A stretch of 64,000 nt of DNA from Dactylonectria macrodidyma (Eukaryota; Ascomycota; Sordariomycetes; Hypocreales; Nectriaceae), in assembly GCA_020744425.1 (NCBI GenBank), contig JAGMUV010000010.1, positions 1,984,001 through 2,048,000 of the forward strand, read 5' to 3'. The notes under the pieces are model-generated. The model searched no databases. It was given only the letters and a program-made list of their open reading frames with translations, and was not told the origin of the DNA. Positions 54,751 to 64,000 of this stretch are shown piece by piece (within the stretch, counting starts at the first letter, position 1; every line of letters begins with the position of its first letter). Position numbers and translations under genes: made by a program.

Positions 54751-56242
54751 CTACAAATGTGACTGAGCACCGATTCTATCTTTCGTATCTCCCAAGGCAA
54801 AGTCATTTCTGTTCTTCTTGCTCCGCACCCTATCGGCGTCACCGTCAGTAATGCCCCGCGCCTCTACAGCGGGATTATAGCCCAGCCAGGAATCCCTCGC
54901 AACCTCTTGGTTACTAACGATGGCGTTAGCCCGGTCGTCTGCGCGCTTGTAGACGTTGACAACAACAGCGCCTCCGAGGCCTAGATTATGCTGCAGGGCA
55001 ACCCGTGTCTTGTCGGCGAGTCTATTATTGGCCCATCCTCTCAGCTGCCACGTCAGCTCGGCGCACTGAGCGAGCCCCGTTGCGCCGATGGGATGTCCCT
55101 TGGAGATCAAACCTCCTGACGGATTTACCACCATTTTTCCGCCAAACGTGATGTCTCCTCGGCGGACCATTTCGTGGGCTTTTCCAGGTTCGGCAAAACC
55201 TATGGCGTCTAAGAGGACCAGCTCGTTCGTCGAGAAGCAGTCATGCAGCTCGCAGACTCGAACGTCGCTAGGTGTTACCCCTGCCTCCTTCATGGCTGCT
55301 CGGGCCGCCCGTTGCGTCATGTCATAGCCGACGAGCTCCATAGCACTCATTTGGAAGGCTTTGGGGGAATCTGTAAGAAAGGACTGCCCGGCCATCAAGA
55401 CTGCGTTGCCTTTGAGGTGAGGCCGAGCATCTAGGAATCTTTGCGAGACGATGACTGCCGCAGCGGCACCATCGCTTGTGGGGCTGCATTGTAACTTGGT
55501 CAGAGGGGCAAAGATGGTTGGCGAATCCAGAATCTCCTTAAGACTGTAGGTCTGACGGAACTGCGCATATGGGTTGTTCTTGGAGTGCTCATGAGAGATG
55601 CGACCAATCTCAGCAAAGTCTTCTGCCGTTGCCCCGTACCTAAGCTCTCTTGTCAGCAACATGTTGTCCAAAACCCGCTCATTCTTGTTCCCTTCGGCTT
55701 CAAGCCACGGTATGAGATGAGTCGGCCAAAGTTTGAACTTACTTTTCCATATACTCGCGGCCTGCGTTTGCAAAGTATTGCGCTGTCAGAGGGGCCTTCT
55801 TTTCAATGCCCACCAACTCTGCCATTTTAGCGGCAAAGCGACCACTGGAACTAGGCCTGTCATCCCACACGCTTTTGAGACTCCCTGGCTTCATCTTTTC
55901 AACTCCCACCACCAGAACACAATCTACCTTGCCACTCTTGACAAGTGTACGAGCCAAGTAGAGACCCACGGAGCCGGTAGCACAGGCATTGCTCGTGTTA
56001 ATAATGGGGATAGTTGACATGCCAAACTGGTAAAAGACGCGCTGTCCAGACGTCGAGTCGCCGTAGGCAAAACAGGCAACGCCGTGCTCGACGTCGTCGT
56101 AGTTGATCTGGGCGTCGAGCATCGCCTTGATGCCAGCCTCGTACCCCATGTCGGGATACTCGCGCAGCCCGCGGGGCTTGATGAACTTTGTCATGCCCAC
56201 GCCAAGCACGTACGCTTCCGATTCAAGCGGTGGGTTTTCCAT
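54751..56242 (-). CDS. SCPx-type 3-oxoacyl-CoA thiolase, peroxisomal
   Basis: Two exons, 56242-55743 and 55639-54751, giving 462 residues. The nucleophile Cys87 lies in NTSNACATGS, followed by CELHDCFSTNE (His299) and GHPIGATGLAQ (His349) near the C-terminus, all in the SCPx/ACAT-like thiolase pattern. No SCP2 lipid-binding domain follows. Instead there is an extra tail of about 70 residues rich in charged residues, ending in -SHL, a good PTS1. SCPx thiolases cleave 2-methyl-branched 3-oxoacyl-CoAs, such as pristanoyl and sterol side-chain intermediates. That matches the racemase next door. Confidence 0.92.
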
Positions 56243-57265
56243 TGCGGAGATTGGCTACGTCAATTTTGCGATATCTCGAAGCGTTGTTGTCAAGGGACGA
56301 GGCAGATGAAATAGTTGTAACTGGATTGCCTTTTGCTAGTTACTGCTTAAATCTTCTACAAATAACCCTGAGCTATCGTCTTAAAGCACTCCAGGAGTGA
56401 ACAGAGGTGAGAAGGTTCTTGTCGAGCAAGCACAAAGGTCGTATGACCCGTCACCCGAGGTAATGAGTCACTCAGCATATGGGACGCCTCGGTGTTGAAA
56501 AACCACCAGCTACGTCAGCCACCTTACAAACGCCCTCGGCTCACAATTGTCTGAGAAAAGGCCAAGTTGGGATCTATTACAGATCATCTAGTGATAACTA
56601 TCCATTGTTACATCATGCAACTAGTGACTCAATCGATGTTTTGGTTCATTATTTGGTTTCCGCTCCTTCCAAGGCACGCGGACTACCGACACAATAACAA
56701 AAATACGCTATCTACTTCTTTCTCACCCTTAAAGGTTTTTTGAACTCATGGCGTGAAATCTCTTAATGTAATAAATCCTGTACGATTTGGCAGCATGACA
56801 CAATGTGCCACTCTACATTATATTCAATCAATCGATGAGCTGTAGGGTAGGAACTACAAGCGGGTTTCAAATTGATATCAAGTGACTGACTTTTCTTGAT
56901 GTCAATAATATGACGGAGTTTATTAAATAATGAAAGATCTGCTGAGAATAACAGTGTACTAGTTAAGCAGATACCTTAAGTAATACATTGCGAGTTACTC
57001 ATGATGAGTCATCCGCCGTTTGGCTGTCATGGCCAGTTAATTACGCACGATGCTATGAGCACCACCCGCTGTCGCGTCAACACAGTGACTTGGTCAATGA
57101 TTGCAATTAATGCTTCGTGTAATAAAGCATGCAAACTACATACATAAGGAGCAGCGAAAACATCCGCGCGCGACACTGTCCTCATACCTACATGAGGCCG
57201 ATTTACTCAGGCAGAAGCAAAGCCTCACCCTACCTTGCCAACTTGCCATGTTGTGACAGTGCGAC
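56243..57265. promoter_or_regulatory. Upstream region of the thiolase gene
   Basis: 1.0 kb. Three CCTCGG sites lie within 84 bp: complement at 56455-56460, forward at 56487-56492 and 56533-56538. The BVMO 2 3' flank is at the right; the middle is A/T-rich. No gene. Confidence 0.55.
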
Positions 57266-59426
57266 TCAAAACGTGGTGATTTCAATACCCTTGAAACTCT
57301 TGGTAGCTCTCCACGCAATCAAATGCTGTTTGAAATGAGAAGGCCCCTTGGACCAGAGCGCCAAGCGAGCCCTCTTCTGCTGAACCTCTGGCGCCGTCTC
57401 GCGATCAAACTCCCCCTCGCCGTTGAAGTAACTGGGCGTACAGCCAGCGCCGGCCGCAAAGACGCCGGCTTGGGAGGCAATGAGCTGAGCCCATTCCTCT
57501 TCGGCTTCAGCGGTGGGTTCGACGATGAAGTTGCATCGGTAGTTGCGAGGAGAGTCCAGTGAGGGTTGGCTGCTGATGGGCTCCGCTTTGGATGCCACGG
57601 CTCGAGCATGGGCTATGATCTCGGCCGTATGGAGGGCTGACACCTCGACAGTATAGGTAAAGTTGGGGCCGACACCGCTCTGGTTGAGACCGGGCCAAAA
57701 CAGGTTTGGAAAGTCGTGGCTCATCATGCCGTGGAGCGTCGTGACGCCGTCCGCCCACTTCTTGTTGAGGGAGAGCCCATTGCGACCCTTGACGTCGATG
57801 CCGGCTCGACCTACGGGGCTGTACGAGAGCGGCCCCTTGTAGCCGGTGCTCAGGACTAGCAGATCAACCTTGTACTCCTTATCACCGATTATGATGCCAT
57901 CTTCGGTGATTTCGTTGACCCCAAACCCGTTTGTATCAACGAGTTGCACGTTGGGCCTGTTAAAGGACTGCAGATACTCGTCGTGGAAGCAAGCCCGCTT
58001 GCACCAGCCCGGGTACCACGGCTTGAGCTTCTCGGCCGTCTCTGGGTCATTGACAATGTCGTCGACGCGTTGGCGGACCTTGTCTTGCACGGGCAAGTCG
58101 ATGGCGTTGAGCTCCTGGACGCGCTTATGAGTATCTTCTGGGGTCCGACAGTCGGCTTCAGGGGTTCCCGAGTTGGCGCTGTACGTGAGCAGCCTGGTCC
58201 ACCCATCGTCGACCATGTTGAGAGACGGAGGGTTTACCCTGATGTTCGCGACGTAGGCGTTGAAGTTCTCGCTTCGCTCAGCCTGCCAGCCCGGGGTTAT
58301 ACGCATCTCATCGGCCCATTTTGGATCTGTCGGCCGATTATCTCGCGGATTGACCGATGAAGGTGTCCGTTGAAACACGTACAGCTTCTTGGCCCAGGCT
58401 GCCAGGGCCGGCACTGTTTGGATCGCCGTGGCACCGGTGCCGATAATGCCAACTCTTTGGTTCCTCAGCTGCGTCATCTCGGGGTTTGCGACGGTTCCCC
58501 CGGTACTGGCATAGTCCCAGCGAGCTGTATGAAAGCAGGGGCCCTTGAACTTTTCGATGCCGGGGATCTGAGGAAGACGAGGAACGGCAACGACACCGGT
58601 TGCGAGAATGATGAATCGCGACCGGACATTGATCAAGGGGCCTTCTTCGCCGCTACCTAGCTGGGCGTTGAGTCCGGTTACCCACTCCTTACTGTTGTCG
58701 TCCCAGTCGATGGAAGCGACGCGCTGCCTAAGCCACGCCGTCTTGTCGAAACCCCACTGCTTGGCAATCCTTTCTGCGTGCTCTCTGAGCTCCTTGCCAG
58801 AGGAGTACTTCATTGATGGAATGTAGTTTGTCTCTTCAAGTAGAGGCATGTAGATGTAACTTTCAATATCGCACATTAGACCAGGGTAGCGGTTCCAATC
58901 TATGGCAGTCAATGAGTGAGGCTCAAGTAAGAATGAAGACGAGGAGTCACTTACACCAGGTTCCACCAAAACCGCCCGCCAAGTCCACGATCCGAATCTC
59001 TTCGGGTTTGAACCCAGCTTCGAGTAGTCTGACTGCGTAGAGCAGCCCGGAGTAGCCTCCGCCCATAATTAAGACTTCACTGCGGGAGCCATCCTGTGGC
59101 GGAGCAACACTCGGGCGAGGGCCGTCTTGTTCGAGCCATGGATCCGCTTTGAAGCGCCGGAATCTTGCGTGGTCGTAGAGATCGATGAACTGGCTGGCGC
59201 CGTCGTCGCGTAGCCGCTTGTTGCGCTCTTCCGCGTACTTTTGTTGAACGGCAGCAATCGATTCGATGCTCCTAGTGTCACCATTTTCGACCTGGGATGG
59301 AGGGACAAGGGTTCCGTTTGTCTGTATCGTTGCTTCCGACATGGCAAGAGAACAATCAGAGGCGACTAGGTTCATATGGATGTTCGATGTCTTGTGTGCG
59401 TTTGCAACAGGTGGCATGGCCTTCAT
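57266..59426 (-). CDS. Baeyer-Villiger flavin monooxygenase 2 (steroid/cyclopentadecanone monooxygenase-like)
   Basis: Two exons, 59426-58955 and 58899-57266, giving 701 residues. The FAD motif GGGYSG is at 122-127, and GGTWYWNRYPG is rebuilt across the intron. The complete type I fingerprint FKGPCFHTARWD is at 275-286 and the NADPH motif GTGATA follows. It has an N-terminal extension of about 110 residues and a long C-terminal part, as in the large BVMOs that accept macrocyclic, steroid and terpenoid ketones. The start may be 59426 or the later ATG at 59342 (MSEATIQ). It ends in ITTF without a targeting signal. With BVMO 1 it suggests two ring or side-chain oxygen insertions. Confidence 0.94.
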
Positions 59427-60499
59427 GAGAAGATGTATTGATTATAGACGGACTAGAGACCGCATTTATTCAACATATTCATTCAGAAAATAACTTATAG
59501 CTTGAGACGTGAAATTGTTGTTCACTAAGCCTCCCGTCGATAGTTCTCAACTAAGTCGCCGAGAGACGTCGAGCGATGCCCTCGGCCCGTGGTCCACAAG
59601 CACGGGACGCGGTATTTGAGGGACCGCTATCCGCAAAGGCATGTTTACTAAACAGACAAAACACGACGGAGAAATGGATCATGATTTCCTAATTGCGGGC
59701 GTGATGTGCTCGAATCTCCAACGGCCTGATGCCATGAAATCCTTAACATTTTGGTTGCAGCCTGGTACGAGGCGATTAAGGAAATCAAGCAGCTTAGAAC
59801 ACGATCAAATGATAGGAACAGCTCGAGAAAAATAAGACACTGTTGGTCTGTAACGTAATCTGGGAAATATCCTGGATGGGATACGCCATATGGCTAGTTT
59901 GATGTTCCACCTTGAAGGAGTTCCACAGGTCTAATTGAAATGGGTCGGCTACGTAACAAAGCCGACATCAGCCAATTGCAGTTATCAACCTGTCATGCAC
60001 ATAACTGAGACAGCATGAAACCGATCGTGTACTTGCATCGTATTGATCAACAAGCCTAAGAGTTGTCATGCTAAAAATCTTGTCATCACATATCCCGCCA
60101 CAGGCGACTTTTCTTTTAGTTGAATGGTAAGCGAGGTTAACAAGCCCTTTCAGATGGCTCAAGATTGCGCCAACCTATTTTTTATGTAGCCGCGGCCAAT
60201 TTAGGCTGGAAAAAGCAGGATCCTCGGCATATAACTTAGCCACCCTGCTTAGTGCCCAGAATGACTATCATACGACGTTTAGCGGCGACACTACGTTTCC
60301 AAGGGGAGTGGACGAGGTTTGTCTGAATTCACAACGTCACTTTACGGTGGATCAAATATTCTGTTCTTAGAGTTGCAACCGCGGCGGCAGTGGTGATGTT
60401 TATTTTGATGTAATTGAAACAAAGAAACACTACAACAATATCCCAGGATGTCTATCGCTTCTAGTCTAGTTGTCGCGTACCATTGGTTATGACCGAGGC
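59427..60499. promoter_or_regulatory. Upstream region of BVMO 2
   Basis: 1.07 kb. CCTCGG at 59580-59585, about 155 bp before the BVMO start, and at 60222-60227. No gene recognised. Confidence 0.5.
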
Positions 60500-61903
60500 T
60501 CAAATTCTGGACAATCCGCCTCTACGTTCTTTGATCCTTTGCACCCGCTGAAAAGCCGCGTCCAAGAACTTTTTTGTTTTGACAAAATACAGGTGACTCG
60601 ATGTGCTGCTCGCCTGACCGCTGATTGTACGTGCTTGAATGCCGTGGTTGACGGTGCCTGCTCGGACGTACTGGAATATCGTGGCAATCTGCCAATCCTT
60701 TCCCCCTCCGTCCTTTCGAAGGTCGAAGCCGACTAGTTGGGTGTAGCGGTCGAGGAGTTCATCAAGTTCCAACCTTGCACTCGGTTTTTGGTTTTCCTCC
60801 TTGGATGGTGACGATTCATTAGGCGACGGAGCTTGAATTTCGAAAGTGACATAATCCTCAAAGAAAGGACTGACGTGAAAGACAAGATCCATCAGCGGGT
60901 GGCCGATGGTAGACAACTCCCAATCTAGGATGGCAATCACTCTCGGCTCCGTAGGATGGAGGATCTAGAGAAGAAGCGTAAGTCGAATGTTACCTTCATC
61001 AGGGTTGAGCATGTGATGCCATTACCAGATTGTCAAATTTGAAATCTCCGTGCACAATGGCATACCGCTCCCCTGGTGAGTTGTCTCTCACGTAATCCAT
61101 CAGGACGTCGTATTTATCATGAGCTCGACCTAGAGCTTTACCCGTCGCTGCGTCTTTGACGGAAGCCTGTTGAGATTCGACACGGCTCCAGGTGCGGCAA
61201 TGGCGACGATAAAAGTCGGACTTTTTGCCATATCCCTCGAGACCGATTGCGTCTGGGTCGAGGGAATGCAGCCATGCTAGAGTCTCTATGGCGGAGAACC
61301 TACTGTGAATAAATGATTAGAATGATGCCTCAAGAGCCTTGGTGAGTTGTTACTTACGCTTTGCGTCTGTCGGTTGGTGAAAGTTCACTTAGATTCGGAT
61401 CTGTTAAGATTCTACCCTTGACAAACTCCATTACCTAGACATCGATAGTGAGCAGCAGGGTCAACGACTAGGCTAGTGATGACTTGCATAGAAGGAACTT
61501 CCAATAACAGAAGGGTCCTTGCAGAAATCAAAAACCTTGGGGACAGGGAAACCCTCGACGGAGCTGAGTGCTTGAAGAACCCTGAATTCTCTATGGATTT
61601 GGTGTGCCACGGGACTGATGGATTCCCCCGGAGGTTTCTTCCTCAGTATGAACCTCGAACCACTGTAGGATACAAGTAGAATCAGTGTCAAGTCGACTGG
61701 CGTTAAGGATACCGCAAAAGCTTTACAACTCACGCTGCATCATCAATGTAGTAGGTAGGGTTACTCTGACCGTAGCCGATTTTGGTCGTCACAATCGGTC
61801 CTTGCAAATTTGGAATCTTGCTTGTTTGAAGCAGGTATTTCCCCAAAGCTTCATCGTCGAGGGTATGCTGCGAACCAGCCGTTGAGCCGGCGATAGAAGA
61901 CAT
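60500..61903 (-). CDS. ACAD10/11-type aminoglycoside-phosphotransferase-family kinase
   Basis: Five exons: 61903-61734, 61662-61488, 61434-61358, 61299-61026 and 60964-60500, giving 386 residues. The pattern is that of the kinase half of ACAD10/ACAD11: GYGQSNPTYYI, RFILRKKPPG, VMEFVKGRILTDP and ETLAWLHSLD. The catalytic loop HGDFKFDNL (Asp226, Asn231) and ILDWELSTIGHPLMDL (Asp246) follow. ACAD10/11 phosphorylate 4-hydroxyacyl-CoAs so that the partner dehydrogenase can remove the group. Here the partner is the divergent ACAD gene at 62335. Intron 2 (61435-61487) uses a GC donor (GCAAGT). The start at 61903 was chosen because it gives the family N-terminus; a longer upstream frame shifts out. 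Confidence 0.9.
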
Positions 61904-62334
61904 CCCTGACGATCCTTGGTGGTATGTCAGAGTAGCTTTGGGCGGTGTCGTTGGCTTGATGCATCTCCTGGCTCATATAAGTCTTTGACGCACAGGACCT
62001 TGAGGAAAGCAAATCATTGGCCATGATTGGTTCATGCTTAAGGCATGAGTTGCTTTGACCCAAGGACGTGGATGGCTAACTAAGTTGCATGCAAGGGGTC
62101 GCTAGGTTGCCGAAGAAGCCGAGGCATGGAAATCTAGACTGGAACGCGAACGTGTCGCCTCACCACGGCCAGCAAGTCGAGTCAACAATTTCTGACTGTG
62201 AGTGTGCTTGAGAATAAACCTTGTGGTGTGTCCAACTCATGGCTCCAACAATTCAGGTTTCCGACTTTTGCTGCTAATTCAACATCCACCATTGAACGTA
62301 AGGTCTAGGTTGAAACTCTTGGAGGTTATTCACC
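61904..62334. promoter_or_regulatory. Divergent promoter of kinase and ACAD 3
   Basis: 431 bp head-to-head. Complement of CCTCGG at 62119-62124 (AGCCGAGGCATG). No gene. Confidence 0.55.
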
Positions 62335-63693
62335 ATGAACTTTGAACTCCCAACAGGAGTGCAAAGCTATCTAGCGCGCATTGATGCATTTATACGCGAT
62401 ACTGTCAAGCCGATACAGGACAAGGACGATAACCAGCGCTTCTTCGACCATCGCCGAGAAGCTTCGAGAACGCAGTGGGACAACCAGGGCTTGCCCACCG
62501 AGGACTGGGAGGACTTGCTCGCACGGGTCAAGAAGCTTGCCGACGAAGCAGGCTTCTACCGCTTTTCGTGCCCAGTGGAATATGGCGGATCGGGCCACGC
62601 GTCTCTGAATCTGTACATGTGTGCCATTCGATACCACCTCACCTCTCACCCCGACTATGGAGGCGGTGTCAGCCTGGCCAACGACCTGCAGAGCGAGCAC
62701 AGCGTCGTAGGGAACATGCCATTTGTGACGCTTCTCTATTACTACGGCACTGAAGAGCAGAAGAAGACGCTCATCCCTGCGAGCATCCAAGGCGAGATGA
62801 AGCCTACTTTTGGACTGACCGAGATCGAACACGGCTCCGACGCTACGCACATGGAGACGACGGCCGTGCCTATCACTCTCCCTTCGGGCGAAGCTGGGTA
62901 CGAGATCAACGGCAACAAGAAGTGGCAGACGGGAATGCATACAGCCAACTATTGCGTCGTCTTTGCACGAACATCTGGAAGAGCTGGAGACGCAAGGGGC
63001 ATCACAGCCTTTATGGTACCTGCCAACTCCCCAGGTGTAACTGTGGCTTCGTACGAATGGACGCTCAACATGCCAACCGATCACGCTACCGTTCTGTTCA
63101 AAAATGTGCGCGTTCCAGCGTCTGCCATTTTGGGCCCATTGAACAATGGACTGGCCATTGCCCAGACCTTTACTCACGGAAATCGACTCCGTCAAGCCGC
63201 CGCAAGCTGCGGTGCCGCGCGATACTGCATCGATCGAAGCATTGAGCACGCCAACAAGCGCAAGGTGTTTGGGAAACCCCTTTCGGTTAACCAGGCCATC
63301 CAGTGGCCCCTCGTGGAACTCGCGACGCAAGCAGAGATGCTTATGCTCTTGATCCTCCGCACAGCCGTCGACATGGATCGAGTCACGGCCGAGGCTGAAG
63401 CGTCCGGTGAAGCACCATGGATCGCTATCGAGAAGCAGCTCGGACACAAGATTGGGATGTGCAACTACTATGCGAACCGTCTGGCTTGCGAGTCAGCCGA
63501 CCGTGCCATCCAGATCCACGGTGGCGACGGATATTCGCGGCATCTTCCCTTTGAGCACATTTGGCGACATTTCAGGCGATATCGGCTCACCGAAGGCAGT
63601 GAGGAGGTGCAAATTCGTAAAGTGGCTGCCTACCTCTTTGGCTACAAGAAGACTAAAGAGACAAAGGGGGCCAAGGGTGAAGTGAAGCTGTAA
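62335..63693 (+). CDS. Acyl-CoA dehydrogenase 3 (ACAD10/11-like dehydrogenase)
   Basis: A single exon of 452 residues. FSCPVEYGGSG, FGLTEIEHGSD, INGNKKWQTG and FMVPANSPGV form the first half. NGLAIAQTFTHGNRLRQAA, KRKVFGKPLSVNQAIQWPL, IQIHGGDGYSRH and RLTEGSEEVQIRKVA form the second. The -SEEVQIRK- end in place of YEG and the helical insert (VTAEAEASGEAPW) resemble the ACAD10/11 branch. Paired with the divergent kinase it may act on phosphorylated hydroxyacyl-CoA. The tail GEVKL is a weak PTS1-like end. No mitochondrial presequence. Confidence 0.9.
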   Translation: MNFELPTGVQSYLARIDAFIRDTVKPIQDKDDNQRFFDHRREASRTQWDNQGLPTEDWEDLLARVKKLADEAGFYRFSCPVEYGGSGHASLNLYMCAIRYHLTSHPDYGGGVSLANDLQSEHSVVGNMPFVTLLYYYGTEEQKKTLIPASIQGEMKPTFGLTEIEHGSDATHMETTAVPITLPSGEAGYEINGNKKWQTGMHTANYCVVFARTSGRAGDARGITAFMVPANSPGVTVASYEWTLNMPTDHATVLFKNVRVPASAILGPLNNGLAIAQTFTHGNRLRQAAASCGAARYCIDRSIEHANKRKVFGKPLSVNQAIQWPLVELATQAEMLMLLILRTAVDMDRVTAEAEASGEAPWIAIEKQLGHKIGMCNYYANRLACESADRAIQIHGGDGYSRHLPFEHIWRHFRRYRLTEGSEEVQIRKVAAYLFGYKKTKETKGAKGEVKL

Positions 63694-64000
63694 AGAGTTT
63701 GAAACTATTGGATAGCTGCTTAAACATATACACTAAATTGCGAAATCTGTATAGACTACGCAAAGTATAATGCTTACCATTAGGGTAAGTCTGACTTTGA
63801 TAATTCTTGACACATCACATGCCAAATGGCACATCCCACTCCTTCTTGCAACAGGAATTCTAAACAGATAGCAATAGTTACGGGCAAAAGATTGTATTTT
63901 AGGTCATGCCAGATATCCGGGCCTCGGTTGCTTAGGAGTCTAGTCGAAATGGTCTTGAACAAGTTAGGCTAGTGGGTTGGCCCTTTGCGCCTGCAAGCAT
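63694..64000. other. Right-end flank
   Basis: 307 bp after ACAD 3. CCTCGG at 63922-63927 suggests that a further gene of the set starts beyond the window. No gene seen. Confidence 0.45.

Noticed and set aside
62371..63447. Antisense open frame of 358 codons opposite ACAD 3
   Set aside because: It is the mirror of a clearly conserved dehydrogenase with strong codon bias; its translation shows no domain and is Cys/His/Arg-rich as expected of a shadow.
3744..63693. Secondary-metabolite biosynthetic cluster
   Set aside because: No PKS, NRPS, terpene synthase, prenyltransferase or P450 is present; the enzymes are those of breakdown.

Overview
The window is genomic DNA of a filamentous ascomycete (Pezizomycotina, probably a Sordariomycete). 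Genes carry short introns of about 50-110 bp with GTRNGT donors and CTRAY branch sites. Two Zn2Cys6 / fungal-specific transcription factors, a fungal-type MFE-2 and a fungal hAT transposon agree with this. No rRNA, tRNA or CRISPR array was recognised.

Layout. 1-3.7 kb: the 3' tail of an unidentified gene, a secreted GH43 arabinanase and a decayed relic; this looks like the outer edge. 3.7-63.7 kb: an almost unbroken run of catabolic genes. In order these are MFE-2 (-), an MDR reductase (-), acyl-CoA dehydrogenase 1 (+), an HMG-CoA lyase/enoyl-CoA hydratase fusion (-), HSL-type hydrolase 1 (+), Baeyer-Villiger monooxygenase 1 (-), an acyl-CoA ligase (+), an SDR (+), an NTF2-FMO fusion (-), transcription factor 1 (-), acetoacetyl-CoA synthetase (-), a class III CoA-transferase (-), acyl-CoA dehydrogenase 2 (-), a mitochondrial carrier (+), a CHK/APH-like kinase (-), an MFS transporter (+), HSL-type hydrolase 2 (+), transcription factor 2 (+), an alpha-methylacyl-CoA racemase split by a hAT transposon (-), a peroxisomal TesB thioesterase (+), an SCPx-type thiolase (-), Baeyer-Villiger monooxygenase 2 (-), an ACAD10/11-type kinase (-) and an ACAD10/11-like dehydrogenase (+).

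How the genes may work together (inference). The set reads as a complete route for a cyclic, methyl-branched (isoprenoid or steroid-like) carbon source. MFS import and SDR/MDR redox steps would give a ketone, and BVMO/FMO would insert oxygen to form a lactone. HSL hydrolases would open the lactone and the ligase would make the CoA ester. The kinase and ACAD pair could remove the resulting hydroxyl, as ACAD10/11 do with 4-hydroxyacyl-CoAs. ACADs, MFE-2, the racemase and the SCPx thiolase would carry out branched-chain beta-oxidation. The hydratase/HMG-CoA lyase fusion would cleave a beta-methyl unit to acetoacetate, and acetoacetyl-CoA synthetase would re-activate it. C-terminal tails SRL, SHL and SCL and N-terminal presequences split the route between peroxisome and mitochondrion.

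Regulation. The hexamer CCTCGG, the known FarA/FarB/CTF1 site for fungal fatty-acid catabolism, occurs in nearly every intergenic region, often in extended form (GCCTCGGCAA, GTAACCTCGGCTC). Two related Zn2Cys6 regulators are encoded inside the run.

Damage. The racemase is interrupted by a 3,236-bp hAT element with a perfect 8-bp target duplication, and the element's transposase carries six in-frame stops. The acetoacetyl-CoA synthetase has a single in-frame TAG. The pathway may therefore be impaired in this strain.

Splice sites were assigned by eye from frame, GT/AG signals and family conservation; none was checked by search or transcript data.
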